NCBI GenBank assembly: GCA_026182355.1
Contig: JAPFBL010000166.1
Coordinates: 868,001-932,000, forward strand
Reading direction: 5' to 3'
Source of the DNA: Hermatobates lingyangjiaoensis
Lineage: Eukaryota > Arthropoda > Insecta > Hemiptera > Hermatobatidae
DNA length: 64,000 nucleotides
Below, piece after piece: positions 9,441-20,679 of this stretch. The translations under genes were made by a program, and so were the position numbers. Each line of letters begins with the position of its first letter. Position 1 is the first letter of the stretch. The notes under the pieces are model-generated. The model ran no database searches. It was not told where the DNA came from and was given only the letters and a program-made list of their open reading frames with translations.

Positions 9441-9764
9441 AGGGTAGCCAATTTACAGATGGAGGGGAGATAAGGATTAATAGGAACATAAATAAATAAA
9501 TAATGGTATTTTAAGACATAAGAAAAATATTACAAATTAATCAAAAACGAACTATAAATAAAAAAAATAACTAAACAAAATTGTTTAAAAATAATATGAA
9601 AGAAGAATTAACCTTCTGAGAGACAACTAAATGTTTCTCCTGATGTCCTCAAAATAATATTAGTGTTGGGATCAGGAATCCGCCTAAGAACTGTACAAGA
9701 CAACAGTAATTGCAATGTAGCCAGTGAGAAATGCTATGAACGGCGACGGGGTACCACTAAATAT

Positions 9765-9855
9765 ATGATCAAAACACAATTGTGCTTTGATCCTTTTCAT
9801 ATTGTGGTTTGTCATTGATTGTTATTTCACGTGTTTATGTGAAATCTTGTTATAT
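9765..9855 (+). mobile_element. Right-end fragment of the AGATCT-ribozyme foldback family
   Basis: Ends with 'tattgtggtttgtcattgattgttatttcacgtgtttatgtgaaatc', the family's right-hand block, preceded by a short inverted 'tgatcaaaacacaattgtg' remnant. The ribozyme region has been deleted. Confidence 0.6.
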
Positions 9856-9859
9856 ACAT

Positions 9860-9983
9860 AAACTAAATTCACAGAAATAACACAAACAAAAGGAATCACA
9901 GAAACCCACTACAATATACTTCATGAGAAGTAATCGAAATATAGAGTGACTTTTTGTATGTTCCTTCTGTGAATGTAGTTTAT
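9860..9983. repeat. Small foldback with TAAACTAAATTCACAGAA ends
   Basis: TAAACTAAATTCACAGAA at 9860 is matched in inverted form by TTCTGTGAATGTAGTTTA at 9966-9983. The same end phrase occurs next to ribozyme-like repeats at 13637 and 18583. The centre holds a remnant 'cttcatgagaag..atcgaaatatag'. Confidence 0.5.
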
Positions 9984-10099
9984 TCAGTTCTTCAAATCGT
10001 TTCATTTAATTAATTATATAAATTTCTATTCCTAGATATGATTTAAGCTTATACATATGTCAAAGCCTAATAAAGGTATCGACCTTTGAACAAAATCAA

Positions 10100-10262
10100 A
10101 ATGTATCATGAATGAGGTTTGACACCCATTTCGCCATCATGGAATGGCGAAGAGCATGTGGTGTCACCCATCCAAATGTTAACCAGCCCAAGGTTGCTAA
10201 ACTTCGGTGAAATAACGCGAACTGGTCTTTTTCAACATAGCGGTGGCCGTTACAGATAATTT
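10100..10262 (-). pseudogene. 5S rRNA-like pseudogene or 5S-derived SINE head
   Basis: On the minus strand, from about 10250 down, the sequence reads GGCCAC, TATGTTGAAAA, CCAGTTCGCGT, CACCGAAGTTTAGCAACCTT, GGGCTGGTTAACATTTGGAT and GGGTGAC. This follows animal 5S rRNA through its internal promoter region (ACCGAAGTTAAGCAAC...GGGC..GGTTAGTACTTGGATGGGTGACC). The last bases of 5S are replaced by a tail with a TTCGCCAT/ATGGCGAA hairpin. Several substitutions rule out a working 5S gene. A 5S-derived SINE is the alternative. Confidence 0.75.
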
Positions 10263-10427
10263 GAAGATATATTATGGAAGTGGATATCTTTATAAATAAA
10301 ATAATGATTTTGTCTGTACATTGCTTAGAACTGACTCATTTCAAGTTTTCTTTACGTTTCATACATTGGAGAAACCGAATCCACCCTTAGAAAAATTTCT
10401 GTCGGTTTGTCTGTTTGTCCGCAAAAC

Positions 10428-10720
10428 TTTGTCACAGGTAAACTCAGCTACCATAAGACATATAAAGCTGAAACTTTTACAGTAGATTTGTGTAGGTCTA
10501 ACTTAAAATATAGGCTATGAATTGATTGGAAATTCAACGTAGAAGTGAAGTTATGGACGTTTAACGCAAAAATGTTTGTCACAAGTAAACTCAGCCACCA
10601 TAAGACATAGCGAGCTGAAACATTGACACTGGATTTGTGTGGGCCTAACTTAAAATATGGGCTCTAAATAGATTGTTAATTCAGTACAGAAGCGAATTTA
10701 TGGGGCTTTTAGCTGAATTT
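10428..10720. repeat. Tandem duplication, unit 147 bp
   Basis: TTTGTCACAGGTAAACTCAG at 10428 recurs as TTTGTCACAAGTAAACTCAG at 10575. Similarity continues through 'ccataagacata', 'gctgaaac', 'gatttgtgt(a/g)gg(t/c)ctaacttaaaatat' and 'agaagtgaa' phrases. The two units differ at perhaps one base in six or seven. Confidence 0.8.
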
Positions 10721-10827
10721 TCCTAACTTCATAGACAAGTTTGTTTTGAAAATACACAGGTGTGGCAAGTAGGTATTGTTAGTTGATTTTAATTTCAATT
10801 GAGCATATGAATATATTGCGTATTTGA

Positions 10828-10915
10828 CATCATTGAAATGGTGTTTCACAGAGTTAAGGATGTATTATCAGTTCATCATTGAAATGGTGTTTCACAGAGT
10901 TAAGGATGTATTATC
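10828..10915. repeat. 46-bp tandem duplication
   Basis: CATCATTGAAATGGTGTTTC... at 10828-10873 is followed by an essentially identical second copy at 10874-10915. The lack of mismatches over about 42 bases indicates a recent event. Confidence 0.9.
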
Positions 10916-10919
10916 TATT

Positions 10920-12535
10920 GAGAATAAATGTTTTGTAAACGAGCAATTCTCAGCCCTTAATATGAACAGGCATGAGAAATCAACAAACAAGTTCTTACGC
11001 TATATGAAACCGAGGAAAGAACTTACAAGTCAGTAAAGAAATTGGATTAGTGATGAAGAAGCAGTTCATTATCTAATTGAATTTCTTGACTCTGAATTTA
11101 TTTCTCCTGGACTGCCTGCTCGTGAGTAAAAACTTAAAGTAGGATAACCAATCATGCTGCAATTTAGTAGCAGTAACAAATTTCATGTTACGAAACATGA
11201 GTGCCCCAAAACTGTGCAACGGGACACGACTCTGAGTTCGTGCTCTACACAGGTATGCCATAGAGGCGGACCTAATGACTGGATGTGGTATTGGGGAGTC
11301 TGTGTGTATACCACACATACCATTGATTCCGAGCCACTGTCTGTTTACGTTGAAATGATTGCAAAGTCCGGTCAGAGTCTATTTCGCAATGACGTTAACT
11401 AAGTCGCAAAGGGAGACTTTATCTAACGCAGGAATTCAAGTTAGCAAAACCAAGTTTTTCTCACGTGGTCAACTGTAGTTTACTTGCTCAATAGTCAGAG
11501 GTTTCAACTGATTGTTCTTCCATGAACCTGAAGGACAGACAGCTAATGTAGTGTATACAGAGGCATTTGTTTAACACTGCACTAATAATGGTGTTTTCTA
11601 CTATTCTACAATTTCTTATTATAGTATTAGTATAATACTATAATTGATATTTTGGAATACCAAGTATAATAGAATTTTTGATTCCGTCAAAGACGGGTAC
11701 ATTTGCTAGTAATTATATATAATTTGTACTAAATAATGTAAAAGAAAAGGAACATGTTATGTCTAATTAATTTCACAGTCATCTGGCTGCACTGATTGAC
11801 CTTATGGTTAATATAGTATTAATATTGTGAATTACATATACTTAATTTCAAGTGCTTCTTGTGGGTCCTGTTGTTAAATATAAATTTTGTTTTTAGCCTC
11901 TTCATCAACAATGCGTAATTAAATCATTGTATTTAAAAAATAATACCTTAGCTTTTGAAATAAATTGTTAAAGCGATACAAGGACTGGAGCGTCCAAGCA
12001 TAACGGAATCATTGGCTGTTGAGAGATAATACGCAAATGAATTGATGAGGATAACAGAGATGGTTGAAAAATTGGATTTTGGCAATTTTTAGGGCGTGGA
12101 TAATTGAGTTAGGTCACGTAGGTGGAAAAGCACTACACTGCAGGTGGCAATCACGCTACCAGATAGGACAAATAACCGAAAACTGCCACTGAGAGATCCA
12201 TTCAATATCTCTGATTGATAATGCTTCAATAAAAAAGACTCCTGTCATTCCACTCCAAAAGAAATATAACAACACTTCAATTTGAAAATCACAAGAAAGT
12301 TAGAGTCACCAAGAATTTATATATTTCAAATGATATTATCGCGCAAGACTTATTTTCGTGCAAATATTTTTTTCACTTGTTTGTTGACATTGAATAAAAA
12401 CTGATAAACTCTAATCTTTGACAATTCAAACAACCCAGAATTAAATCTGATATTAAACCGTTCGACAAACTTATTTAAAGGCTATCAAGACGTTTCATGT
12501 CCACACAAACATTTAATAACAACAATTCACAATAA
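10920..12535. other. Intergenic DNA
   Basis: No gene recognised. Short open stretches around 11150-11400 overlap on both strands and have no family signature. They sit in a slightly GC-richer patch. Confidence 0.45.
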
Positions 12536-12537
12536 CA

Positions 12538-12595
12538 ATGTGAAATAACAATCAACGATATTTCTAATTTTTCTTATCGTGGTTTAGATGTTTAC
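12538..12595. mobile_element. Remnant of the AGATCT-ribozyme foldback family
   Basis: 'gtgaaataacaatcaacgat' joined directly to 'tttttcttatcgtggtttagatg' keeps the outer ends of the family with the ribozyme interior deleted. Confidence 0.5.
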
Positions 12596-13013
12596 AAACA
12601 TTTAAATAATAGGAGAATAAAATAATAATATGACCGAGGAATTAAAACGTAATACAGCCAACTCCTGATTTGACTTAACATGGAAATAAGGATGTAGAGA
12701 TTTAGGTAGAGTTACAAGGTTAAGGGTCCAAATTTAAAACAATTCCACAAATACCAACCTTTACATATGGCAAAGCCCCTAACTGACCTCTTAGTGTACC
12801 CTCTTAATCCTGTTTAATTCTCTGCCTTTTCCTTTTCTAGATCCTTTTTTGTATCACGCATTTTTAGTAGCCAAAAAGTTCTTTTCTTTTTGTGTTTATA
12901 TAATGAATTACGTTTCTATTTCTAACACTAAACAAGAAGGAATGCCTAAGGATAAAATAGTTATATTTCAAAAAATCATAATGCAGAATCTATGTGCTAT
13001 TTAACAATACTTA

Positions 13014-13275
13014 AAAGTATAAGCCACAAGAAAAAATAAAAAATACAAAAAATATGCTCTGAGGCCTTTCAAATTTATGTCATCAGAGAGCAACTAGAGA
13101 TTGATAACAAAAGAGGTTACAGCTTTGTTACAAAGAGAAAGTTGTAACCTCTTTTGTTATCAATCTCTAATTGTTCTCTAATGTTATAAATTTGAAAGGC
13201 CTCATGGCATATTTTCTATATTTTTATTTTTTCCTTGTGCCTTATACTTTCATTAGTTTCTATCACGTGTTTATT
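13014..13275. repeat. Foldback repeat with about 112-bp arms
   Basis: Arms 13014-13124 and 13139-13250 are inverted copies with roughly one mismatch in eight, around a loop of about 15 bp. The inner parts ('gagattgataacaaaagaggttac') are perfect. It is followed by 'ttctatcacgtgtttattgtgatt', the same tail block that accompanies the foldbacks at 1162 and 17799, so these belong to one superfamily. Confidence 0.85.
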
Positions 13276-13295
13276 GTGATTATTTAGTATTAACA

Positions 13296-13321
13296 ATATA
13301 TATATATATATATATATATAT
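13296..13321. repeat. (TA)n microsatellite
   Basis: About 13 TA units between the foldback tail and a Penelope-like fragment. Confidence 0.9.
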
Positions 13322-13362
13322 TGGTATACTTTGGGAGCAGACCTTCTTTTAAACATACCTCA
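13320..13362 (-). pseudogene. Penelope-like coding fragment, CLKEGLLPKYTN piece
   Basis: Minus strand reads VCLKEGLLPKYTN and then (TA)n. The junction falls at the same codon as in copy 1 (264-432). Confidence 0.5.
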
Positions 13363-13369
13363 TTAATTT

Positions 13370-13440
13370 ACAACTTCGAAACCTTGAAAAGGTGTGTAGG
13401 AAACATACTAAACTTAATGTTGGCAAGATATTTAATGAGG
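13370..13440 (+). pseudogene. Penelope-like coding fragment, RNLEKVCRK piece
   Basis: Plus strand reads LRNLEKVCRKHTKLNVGKIF then NE, running into (TA)8. It fits the KLEKLC(R/K)K segment of copies 3 and 4. Together with the piece at 13320-13362 it forms a small head-to-head pair. Confidence 0.45.
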
Positions 13441-13484
13441 TATATATATATATATATTGGTTATCAGCCTTTGGAGCGATTCAC

Positions 13485-13523
13485 TTCTTTTCCTGAAGAC
13501 GAGGACATCGAAATATAGTAGTG
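13485..13523 (+). ncRNA. Hammerhead-like motif (ATAT type)
   Basis: CTGAAGA, then CGA...TCG, then AAATATAG and 'tagtgagtt'. Stem II is only two to three pairs long, so the fold is weak. The sequence is nevertheless repeated closely at 18862 and 24919. Confidence 0.4.
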
Positions 13524-13566
13524 AGTTCAGTGGTTTCCTTTCTATGTGTTCTTTTTTAAATTCTAG

Positions 13567-13591
13567 TTTATATATATATATATATATATAC
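13567..13591. repeat. (TA)n microsatellite
   Basis: About 12 TA units. Confidence 0.9.
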
Positions 13592-13624
13592 CATTTTCAT
13601 GTAGTTATTCTACCAGCTTAATTC

Positions 13625-13930
13625 TAAAATTCTAAAACTAAATTCACACAAAAAACATACATAAATGACATTTCAGAAACTAACAACTACATTTCAACTG
13701 CATCATCATCAGGTAGAGGGACAAAGATGAGTCGCTTTGAAGACTCAGGAATTGTCACTTTCAGGTGAAAACACCTGAAAGAAAACACACAGAAGAAAGA
13801 GTTCACGAAAAACCAACACTGTATATCTACCTCAGCCGTTGTTATCAGATAGATAGATGTGAGATACTTCAAAGACAGGCAAGAACTGAAGTCTGTCTCA
13901 TTCAAGAGGCACTCAATCAGTGTAGCCAAC
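13625..13930 (-). mobile_element. Ribozyme-bearing repeat, minus orientation
   Basis: Begins with the AACTAAATTCACA end phrase. The minus-strand motif at 13688-13716 reads CTACCTGATGATGATGCAGT then TGAAATGTAG, with an intact CTGATGA and GAAA but a poor stem II. Bases 13760-13930 hold an internal inverted 'gtgttttcacctg/caggtgaaaacacc' (about 13760-13780). Confidence 0.45.
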
Positions 13931-13934
13931 TTAC

Positions 13935-15790
13935 TGAGGGGGAAGACAAGAAAAAATTATTGGAAAATAGTGCTTTACAACTTTCATTGCTTTTTTTGTT
14001 TCAATTAGTTGTAGTTTGAATATATTTGATTTTATACATTTCAACAGGCTGTTGGGTGTCCCTTGCGCTTAGGTAGGAAATAGCGAACAATTTCCCCGGT
14101 AGTACTGTAATCATGATACTTCCGTAAGCCTACATGGTTTCATCAGTCGCCCTGGCATTAGGTTAATAAGTAGTTAAAGTAATTACAGCTTTCGACCTAG
14201 GACGAGTACACTGAGAATAAAAAGCCTCATCAAACATTTTTATCTTTCCATTATTTAACTCCCCATTGATTCGATTATTTCTTATCCATTGTAGGGTTTC
14301 TCAATTCAATGAAACGTACAATCAATACAGTTTCTTGGGAAGAACGGTTTGTAAGTGAAGCTATCAAGAAAAATTTTAAAAAAATTGCTAAGAATCCGTT
14401 AGGAGTTTGAATGTAGTTAATATTGCATTTTTGTATTCAGGAAGTGTACCACGAACAGGTTATTTGTATGAAATTATGTTAGTAGTTATCTTTAAGCAGG
14501 CCTGGTAAAATCTTAGGTCCATTTCTTCAGGCAGGCGACGAATATAGTGGGATATCGACCTCGGGTTGTGTCAGATCTACATCTAACTTCTTTAGTTCAG
14601 CTTTTTCTATTTAATGTAGTGGCAGAAAAAATGGCGCTTCAAGGAGGCGCTCAGCCGTCCTGAGCTACGGTTCCCTTCATCTGTACTGCATCCTTTGCTC
14701 ATTTTTAGTTTCTATGAATTGGTGTGTACACATGATCGTGTACTTGTACGTGCAGGTGTGTACAATCTAATAAGATATTAGTATTAATCTTCTTCTCTAG
14801 GCAAACAGTTAATGAATGGTTTATTGGTTAACGGCCCAGGTTATCATTACTAAGGTTTTCTTTTGTATTGCTGTTTAAATTTATAAGGTACATATATGCA
14901 GATACAGAATCGAAAAACGACATCGATAGGTGAAAATTGGTCTTGCCAGTGTAAAGGAGAATGAGCATTGAAGTGATAGCCTCTATTTAACAATTATTAA
15001 ATCATAGATACTACTTCGTTTAGCATGCGCTTTACCAGGGTAGAGTCAATGTGGCACCTGAAGGTCAATGGTCAAGGTAACACCTATCTAATAATTATCC
15101 TTTTGTTGGGACCAAAGTGTGTCTATAATTGCATTATTGTCGACAATTTTGTTTGTTTGTTTATTTGTTTGTGACTAAGGAAATAACATTTTATTTTCTT
15201 TGAGTTGGTGAATGCTATTGTTACTCCATTTATTCAGCAGTTTTGATGGACCCTTACGTCTTTCATTTCAGAACCAGTTACAGTAAAGGTATGGCTTGTG
15301 TGTAGACCTGTTAGTCTGCCATGGTCGAATCAATGTCTCTACTCGTATGTGATTCAAGTACGCATTGCAAAGAAAAGGCCGAGTGCTGAGCCACCCTTGT
15401 GAGTGTTCAATATCTGATTTGATTGATTAAAGTGAACATAAAAACTACATCATTTTGATTTAGGATATGCAGATGGAGTGTCAGTAGGTGAGGTGTATTA
15501 CAATTAATCGTAAGGCCAACTGTAGCCCATTCTACTCTTCCAACATGACTTCTTCATAGGTGTAGCCAGTCCATGGCTTGCATTGCTGAACTGCAGATCT
15601 CTTGTACAATCATACTGATGATGCTTCCTTGTACCCATTAATCATCATCCATCAGAGTACTGCGACATCTCCATCCGCTACACTCGCGTTACAAATGTTG
15701 CCCATTCTGAACAAACCTGCATTTTTGATATTTTTACTCGGTATTAATGATAACGTATTCGGATACTAAAAAAGTAAACATAGTTTGTGT
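13935..15790. other. Intergenic DNA
   Basis: No gene recognised. The patch 15440-15720 is GC-richer, and short coding-like stretches on the minus strand are interrupted by stops. It could be an old retroelement fragment, but I cannot name a family. Confidence 0.45.
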
Positions 15791-15794
15791 ATTG

Positions 15795-16183
15795 TTTAAA
15801 CCGATCCCATAGCAGTTTAAAAACGGCAGCCCATTACGGTCTTCTTGTTTGATCGGTGATTCTACATTGGGAATCCTAAATTTTGCCTAACTCAAGTGCA
15901 TTCAGAATAAGGATCTTTAATGAGTACCTGACATCGTCCAAGTTCGGGACCGACGGCTTAACGTCCTCTCTCTCAATCTTCTCTGCTTTCTCCCATGTCA
16001 CGGTCTAAATGCCGAAAGGTGCATGACAATAAATCAAAACAGGCTTAATGTCCTCTCCCAGGGACGACGTAGTCAGATTTATTGACCTCCAGTGATAATA
16101 AATCGAGGGCCAGGTGGGTATCGATCCCTGGACCTACCAGTTCAGAGGCGAGTACGTTAAACACTGAGCTAACCTGGCCCCTT
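15795..16183 (-). mobile_element. tRNA-derived SINE, best-preserved copy
   Basis: The minus strand starts with a tRNA-like head (16183 to 16109): GGGGCCAGGTTAGCTCAGTG..., with an A box (TTAGCTCAGTGTTTA, 16158-16172) and a B box (GGATCGATACCC, 16116-16127), and ends with the pairing CCTGGCCC. The roughly 310-bp body contains 'tgactacgtcgtccctggg', 'ggacgttaagcc' twice, 'tcaggtactcattaaagatc' and 'ggattcccaatgtagaatcac'. The A and B boxes would give RNA polymerase III promoter activity. Partial relatives are at 20490, 27880, 31168 and 51194. Confidence 0.85.
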
Positions 16184-16189
16184 AGTGTG

Positions 16190-17780
16190 TCGATGGAAAC
16201 CTAGTTAAATACTTTTAGTAATAATTATGTTCTATTTCAATGCCCTTTCTAAATTGTTAAAATTATTGAAAATAATTAAGCTGTACGACAATTTTTTATT
16301 CATTTATCAAAGTCAATAACATGTTATTATAAATTAACTATAACACTTTTTTCATTAGTCACCGTAAAGTGGAATTAATTTCACAAACATGATAGTAGGA
16401 AGCAGCAAAGCAGCAATGAAAACAAGTGAATGCAATAATAATCTGCGGATATATATCCTGGGAATTATATTTTATATACTCGCAATATTTTTTGAGGATT
16501 AAGATAATTTATGAACATTAAGTTACAATTTCAAGTAAGATATATATCATCCGCTATTTTATCTTTCTTATCTAAAACCTGTTCATAATTAATCCCTTAC
16601 TGCAGTAGGCAGACTTATCCGGAGATATTATTTAATTTAGTTTATCTTTCTGTCTGTGTGCAACAATATTTCAAGTAAATTTTAAAATTCATTCCTTTAT
16701 TATATCAGTTTCTACATTGTTCTTAATTGTATTCTATGCTCAGAATAATTTTTAGTTTTAATTTCTTACCATAGCTGATAGTTTAATATGACGAAAGAGT
16801 CTCGCTTTCTAAATAGTATTACTTTTCTTAATTTTTTTTAAAAAATTGTGTCGTGAAATAGTTCATTGATAATATTTTTCGTATGTGCAGCTCAATATTA
16901 CTGCATTGCTTTGAATAGTTGTTTCTCTGAATGTGTTTATAGCACTGTCTAATATGGCATAATTTTGTTTGCATTATTTTAAATAACTCATTTCAAAGCA
17001 TGCTTAACATCATCGTGTTGTGACATAATATTATAATGATGATCCTATCCTTTCACTATTCATGTCTACCATTTCTGTATGTCGTTTTGGAATATATACT
17101 TTGCATCAGGTATGAATTTGTCTTTCTGTCGCAGTCTGCGCTCAGTAAGCATACATGTTTAAAGTTATCTTTGTGACAAAACGATTTGTCAAAAGCCAGT
17201 AGGTAATTTGAGGGTTTTTGTCGAGGCCCAAGCCAATGGTCGCATGCTAGTAATAAGGCCATTTGTCTAATAACGTCTAACTGCTTACATGAGGTCTCCT
17301 TCCAACTGAGATAAACTCGAAATTGCAGTCATTTAATGCTTTTTTTTTTATAGATCCTTTGATAATGACCAAGACGGCTTTGAAATTCTAATGAGCGATT
17401 AAACTTTCAAAATTGTTTGATAGCAATCCTTTAATTAATTTCAACGGCTCGACTTATTTGCAGAATGTATGAAGTGATATTTGGATTTTCAGTTTAATTC
17501 AGAAAGCCATTATTGTTGCATGTTTTGAAGTTTTTTTTTTATCCCTTTACTTTATAGGGGACTAATTACAATTATAAAAAAAATACATTATATATACTGT
17601 TTAAACATCATTCTGCATACATATGAGTTGGCTTGTCATCTTCTCACGGCACCCTTTCTTCTCCAGGAAATGTTCTTCTAATTACAACCATTAACACGTT
17701 CAAAATATTCAAACTGAGTTATTGTATATTGTTTTTATTTCTGTTTCTTTTAATTTTTATTTAATGTTTATATAATAACT
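16190..17780. other. Intergenic AT-rich DNA
   Basis: No gene, SINE or foldback seen. Confidence 0.5.
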
Positions 17781-17798
17781 TTATATATATATATATAA

Positions 17799-17889
17799 AT
17801 GAAGTTTAAATCACAATGGAAAAAGGAAAACAATAGGAGTAAATTTATTTCTATTGGTTTTCTTTTTACGTTGTGGTTTAAACTTCATT
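17799..17889. repeat. Near-loopless palindrome, GAAGTTTAAACC family
   Basis: Arms 17799-17843 and 17845-17889 are inverted copies ('aatgaagtttaaatcacaat' / 'gttgtggtttaaacttcatt') with essentially no loop. It is followed by 'gattgcatcacgtgtttgtttattgtgatttttctgcata' and (TA)n, mirroring 1100-1286. Confidence 0.75.
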
Positions 17890-17928
17890 GATTGCATCAC
17901 GTGTTTGTTTATTGTGATTTTTCTGCAT

Positions 17929-17935
17929 ATATATA

Positions 17936-17967
<32 letters not shown>
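17929..17967. repeat. (TA)n microsatellite
   Basis: TA tract broken once. It abuts the coding fragment at 17968-18090. Confidence 0.9.
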
Positions 17968-18095
17968 GTTTTTGTTAAAAATTATGCCAATTTATTTATT
18001 CTTGTCCTTTTGGGAGTGAATTTTTCTAACTTTCTGAATGTGGCTTTCCACCATTCCGGTAAGATATAAAGCACTTCGCCAAATGTTTTATTCTT
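17968..18095 (-). pseudogene. Penelope-like element N-terminal coding fragment, copy 5
   Basis: Minus strand: NKTFGEVLYILPEWWKATFR, KLEKF, KRTRINKLA, stop, FLTKT and then (TA)n. It is homologous to copy 2 (FGELMYILPEGLKTKFRKLE), but its (TA)n junction after 'TKT' is preceded by a stop codon. A well-formed ribozyme-like motif lies upstream on the same strand. Confidence 0.55.
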
Positions 18096-18137
18096 TCTTT
18101 TTTTACAAACTCACAATAAATAATAAATACTCTGAAG

Positions 18138-18178
18138 GATTCCAACGTTTCAGTCAGCGTTGACCATCATCAGTGAAG
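18138..18178 (-). ncRNA. Hammerhead-like motif (AACGTT type)
   Basis: Minus strand: CTGATGA, T, stem II GGTCA-ACGC-TGACT, GAA and the palindrome AACGTT, then GGAATCC. Both core halves are intact and stem II has about four to five pairs. It lies about 45 bases upstream of coding fragment copy 5 on the same strand, the arrangement also seen at 638-862. Confidence 0.55.
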
Positions 18179-18364
18179 TGAGTCTTTAGAGAGTTTTTAA
18201 CTAGAATGTAACTTAACTCAAATACTAATGAAAACTATCTAAATTGTTGAACATACTAACTGAATAAGAAATGCTTACATAAACTGAGTGGGAGTTTTGC
18301 ACAGGTTATGACAGGTTCTTGTGTCCATGGTTGTTATTAACTAAAAGCATTAACACTTTGAACT

Positions 18365-18517
<153 letters not shown>

Positions 18518-18574
18518 CTACTGACTAAATGAACTATAAAAATAAACAATAAGATATATATATGATTCTACTAA

Positions 18575-18680
18575 ATAATTAAACTAAACTCACAGAAAGA
18601 ACTAAGATAAAAGTCATAAAAACTCAGTGCTACATTTGGACTTTCTGGTCATCAGGTAGAAGAAGGAAGTCAGTGACCCC
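18575..18680 (-). mobile_element. Ribozyme-bearing repeat, minus orientation
   Basis: Has the 'aaactaaactcacagaaag' end phrase. The motif at 18629-18659 (minus) is CTACCTGATGACCAGAAAGT then CCAAATGTAG: CTGATGA intact, the GAAA of the core changed to CAAA. Confidence 0.45.
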
Positions 18681-18839
18681 AAGAGAAGCAAGGACTCTCT
18701 TATTATCGTTGCCTTCATTATTATTTCATATTATATTCTTTATTTGTTTTATAAATAAATATTGGAGGGATTTCTATTTTCCTCTCCTCCGCTGTATTTC
18801 TACGAGTTTCTCTGGCGGTCAGTTGCAGTTTTCTTCTCA

Positions 18840-18900
18840 CCGCGAGTACTTCGTACTTTTTCCTGAAGACGAGGGATGTCGAAATATTGAATTGACATTT
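18840..18900 (+). ncRNA. Hammerhead-like motif (AATATT type)
   Basis: CTGAAGA at 18863, C, GA...TC region, GAA, then the palindrome AATATT. Stem II is weak. A 'tcaccgcgag' flank marks the same repeat family as at 13485. Confidence 0.4.
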
Positions 18901-20340
18901 GCTTATTATTTAATATATTTTTTGACTACTGAAAATAAAACATAACATTTCAGCTTTATTTCTTGCATAGTGAGTTCTTAAAAGCTATTTCTGCTTATTG
19001 TGTGGGTATTTATTTTGTCTGGACATTTTTGACAGTTTTTCTGCATTACCTGGGTAATGTGTTAATATTGGAGATCATTTAGTTTATTTATTGAGTGTTG
19101 GGTAGTAGAAAGTTGAAGATAGTGTGATTCTTGGAATCCTGAGCCACCGAGGAGTAGCATCTATTAGTGTGGTTACAGAAATTTCCCTTATACGCCTTTG
19201 GAGAGGGACGTTTTCGAGTAGGGTAACTGTTGAGCCATTAACATTTCAAACAGCACAGCTTTGGCTCACTCAGTGATTTCCTTGAGTTCTGATCCCTCGT
19301 GGAGGCTTAGCTGACGATGGTATAATTTGGTATCTCAGTCATCTCTTTATTCTCCTCCTCCCTGGTCCTCTGATACGTGATCGCTCGGAGGTATTCCTGT
19401 AATAACTCTGGAGTGGTTCCTGTTACCAGGAAGTAGATTACCAGCCCATGAATAACCTTACCATTGCTAGTAGAAAGTAGAACTTGGCCTGGTACTAAAT
19501 TTGATCTACAATACCCAGTTCGAATTTAATCTTTCCAATAATAATTGGGTATCCTTATGTAATTTAAATAAAAAAAATACATTTGTAATTTGTGTAAACT
19601 ATTGTAATAGTGTGACATTGATCTCTTTTCAGTGTAACCTTCCACACACTATGTCGTAGTATTTAGTGCTCCATAATTTAATTCCCAAATTAGTAGTTAT
19701 CACTAATAATCAGTTACTGGTAGCATTCACTAATAATAGCTACATGTTTTGTTAAACAATGTTACACGTGCCATCTGCATTTTTAGACCTAATGAAACAT
19801 TTCTGAAAGAGAAATTATAATTACTCTATTATATCAAGCATTGTAATATGCAGTCTATAAAGAACTTTCAAACGCGGTTCATTTAGTTTTTTAGTCTCAA
19901 AGTTCAATGAAATGAAACCTTTATCCATAAAATTGAAATATGTGCAACGAAGAACGACTGATTATAATTTTTTTGAGTTAGTGATTAGTGAGGATATGGT
20001 TGACAATTTCAATAGGAAGACTTTTTATATCAAAAGTAAATGTGCATTCGACTTCTGCAGTAAATATTGCTATTGACCAACAAAGTAAATTGCAAAAGGC
20101 AATGATTTATAGAATTGGTGATTTCATTTTGATATGTACCGAATAGTGGCGGTTAATTGAACAGTTTAAATAGAGCCAAGATCTGTAATTTCTATTTGTT
20201 TATGATTAACAACTCCTAACACAACATATACCATTGTTCATCACTATTGAATTCTCCTATACATAAGTTCACCTGGAGTTGATATGGTAAAGCAGTAGTA
20301 CCATCTTGTAAGATCAAGGCTTATCTCCTTATATCATTTG
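18900..20340. other. Intergenic DNA
   Basis: No gene recognised. Bases 19130-19460 are somewhat GC-richer, with no repeat or domain that I can name. Confidence 0.5.
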
Positions 20341-20349
20341 TGAGTTACA

Positions 20350-20405
20350 ATATTTTTCAACCGTAACAAGAGGTTTTTGTTAGCATTGGTTTGGTATTTA
20401 ACTCT
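20350..20405. mobile_element. Remnant of the AGATCT-ribozyme family
   Basis: 'tttttcaaccgtaacaagaggtttttgttag...' and '...actctaacggacatcgctgg' are decayed left and right arms of the family. Confidence 0.4.
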
Positions 20406-20489
20406 AACGGACATCGCTGGTTGGTATTATTGCATGTTTAAAAGAATGAACCTTTATAGGAGTAATTTTTATTCAGTACTTTTTTTTAT

Positions 20490-20666
20490 TTGTTTAAACT
20501 GATCCCCTAGTAAGTTAAAAACATCAGCTCTTACGATCTTTTTGTTTGATCGGTGATTCTACATTAGAAGTCCTAAATTGGGCCTATCTCAAATCTATTA
20601 AGAGTAGGAATTTTTGACGAGTACCTGACATCTTACAAGCTTGGGACCAATGATTTCACATCCTCT
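20490..20666 (-). mobile_element. tRNA-SINE body fragment
   Basis: Parallels 15795-15975 of the SINE: 'gtttaaactgatccc', 'tttgtttgatcggtgattctacatt', 'cctaaatt', 'gagtacctgacatc' and 'gggaccaatgatttcacatcctct'. The tRNA head is missing. Confidence 0.7.
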
Positions 20667-20679
20667 AATTATTTTAAAT

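Noticed and set aside
13485..13523. Treating every CTGAAGA...GAAATAT copy as an active ribozyme
   Set aside because: Stem II has only two or three pairs in this family, so the fold is doubtful. It is listed at low confidence only.
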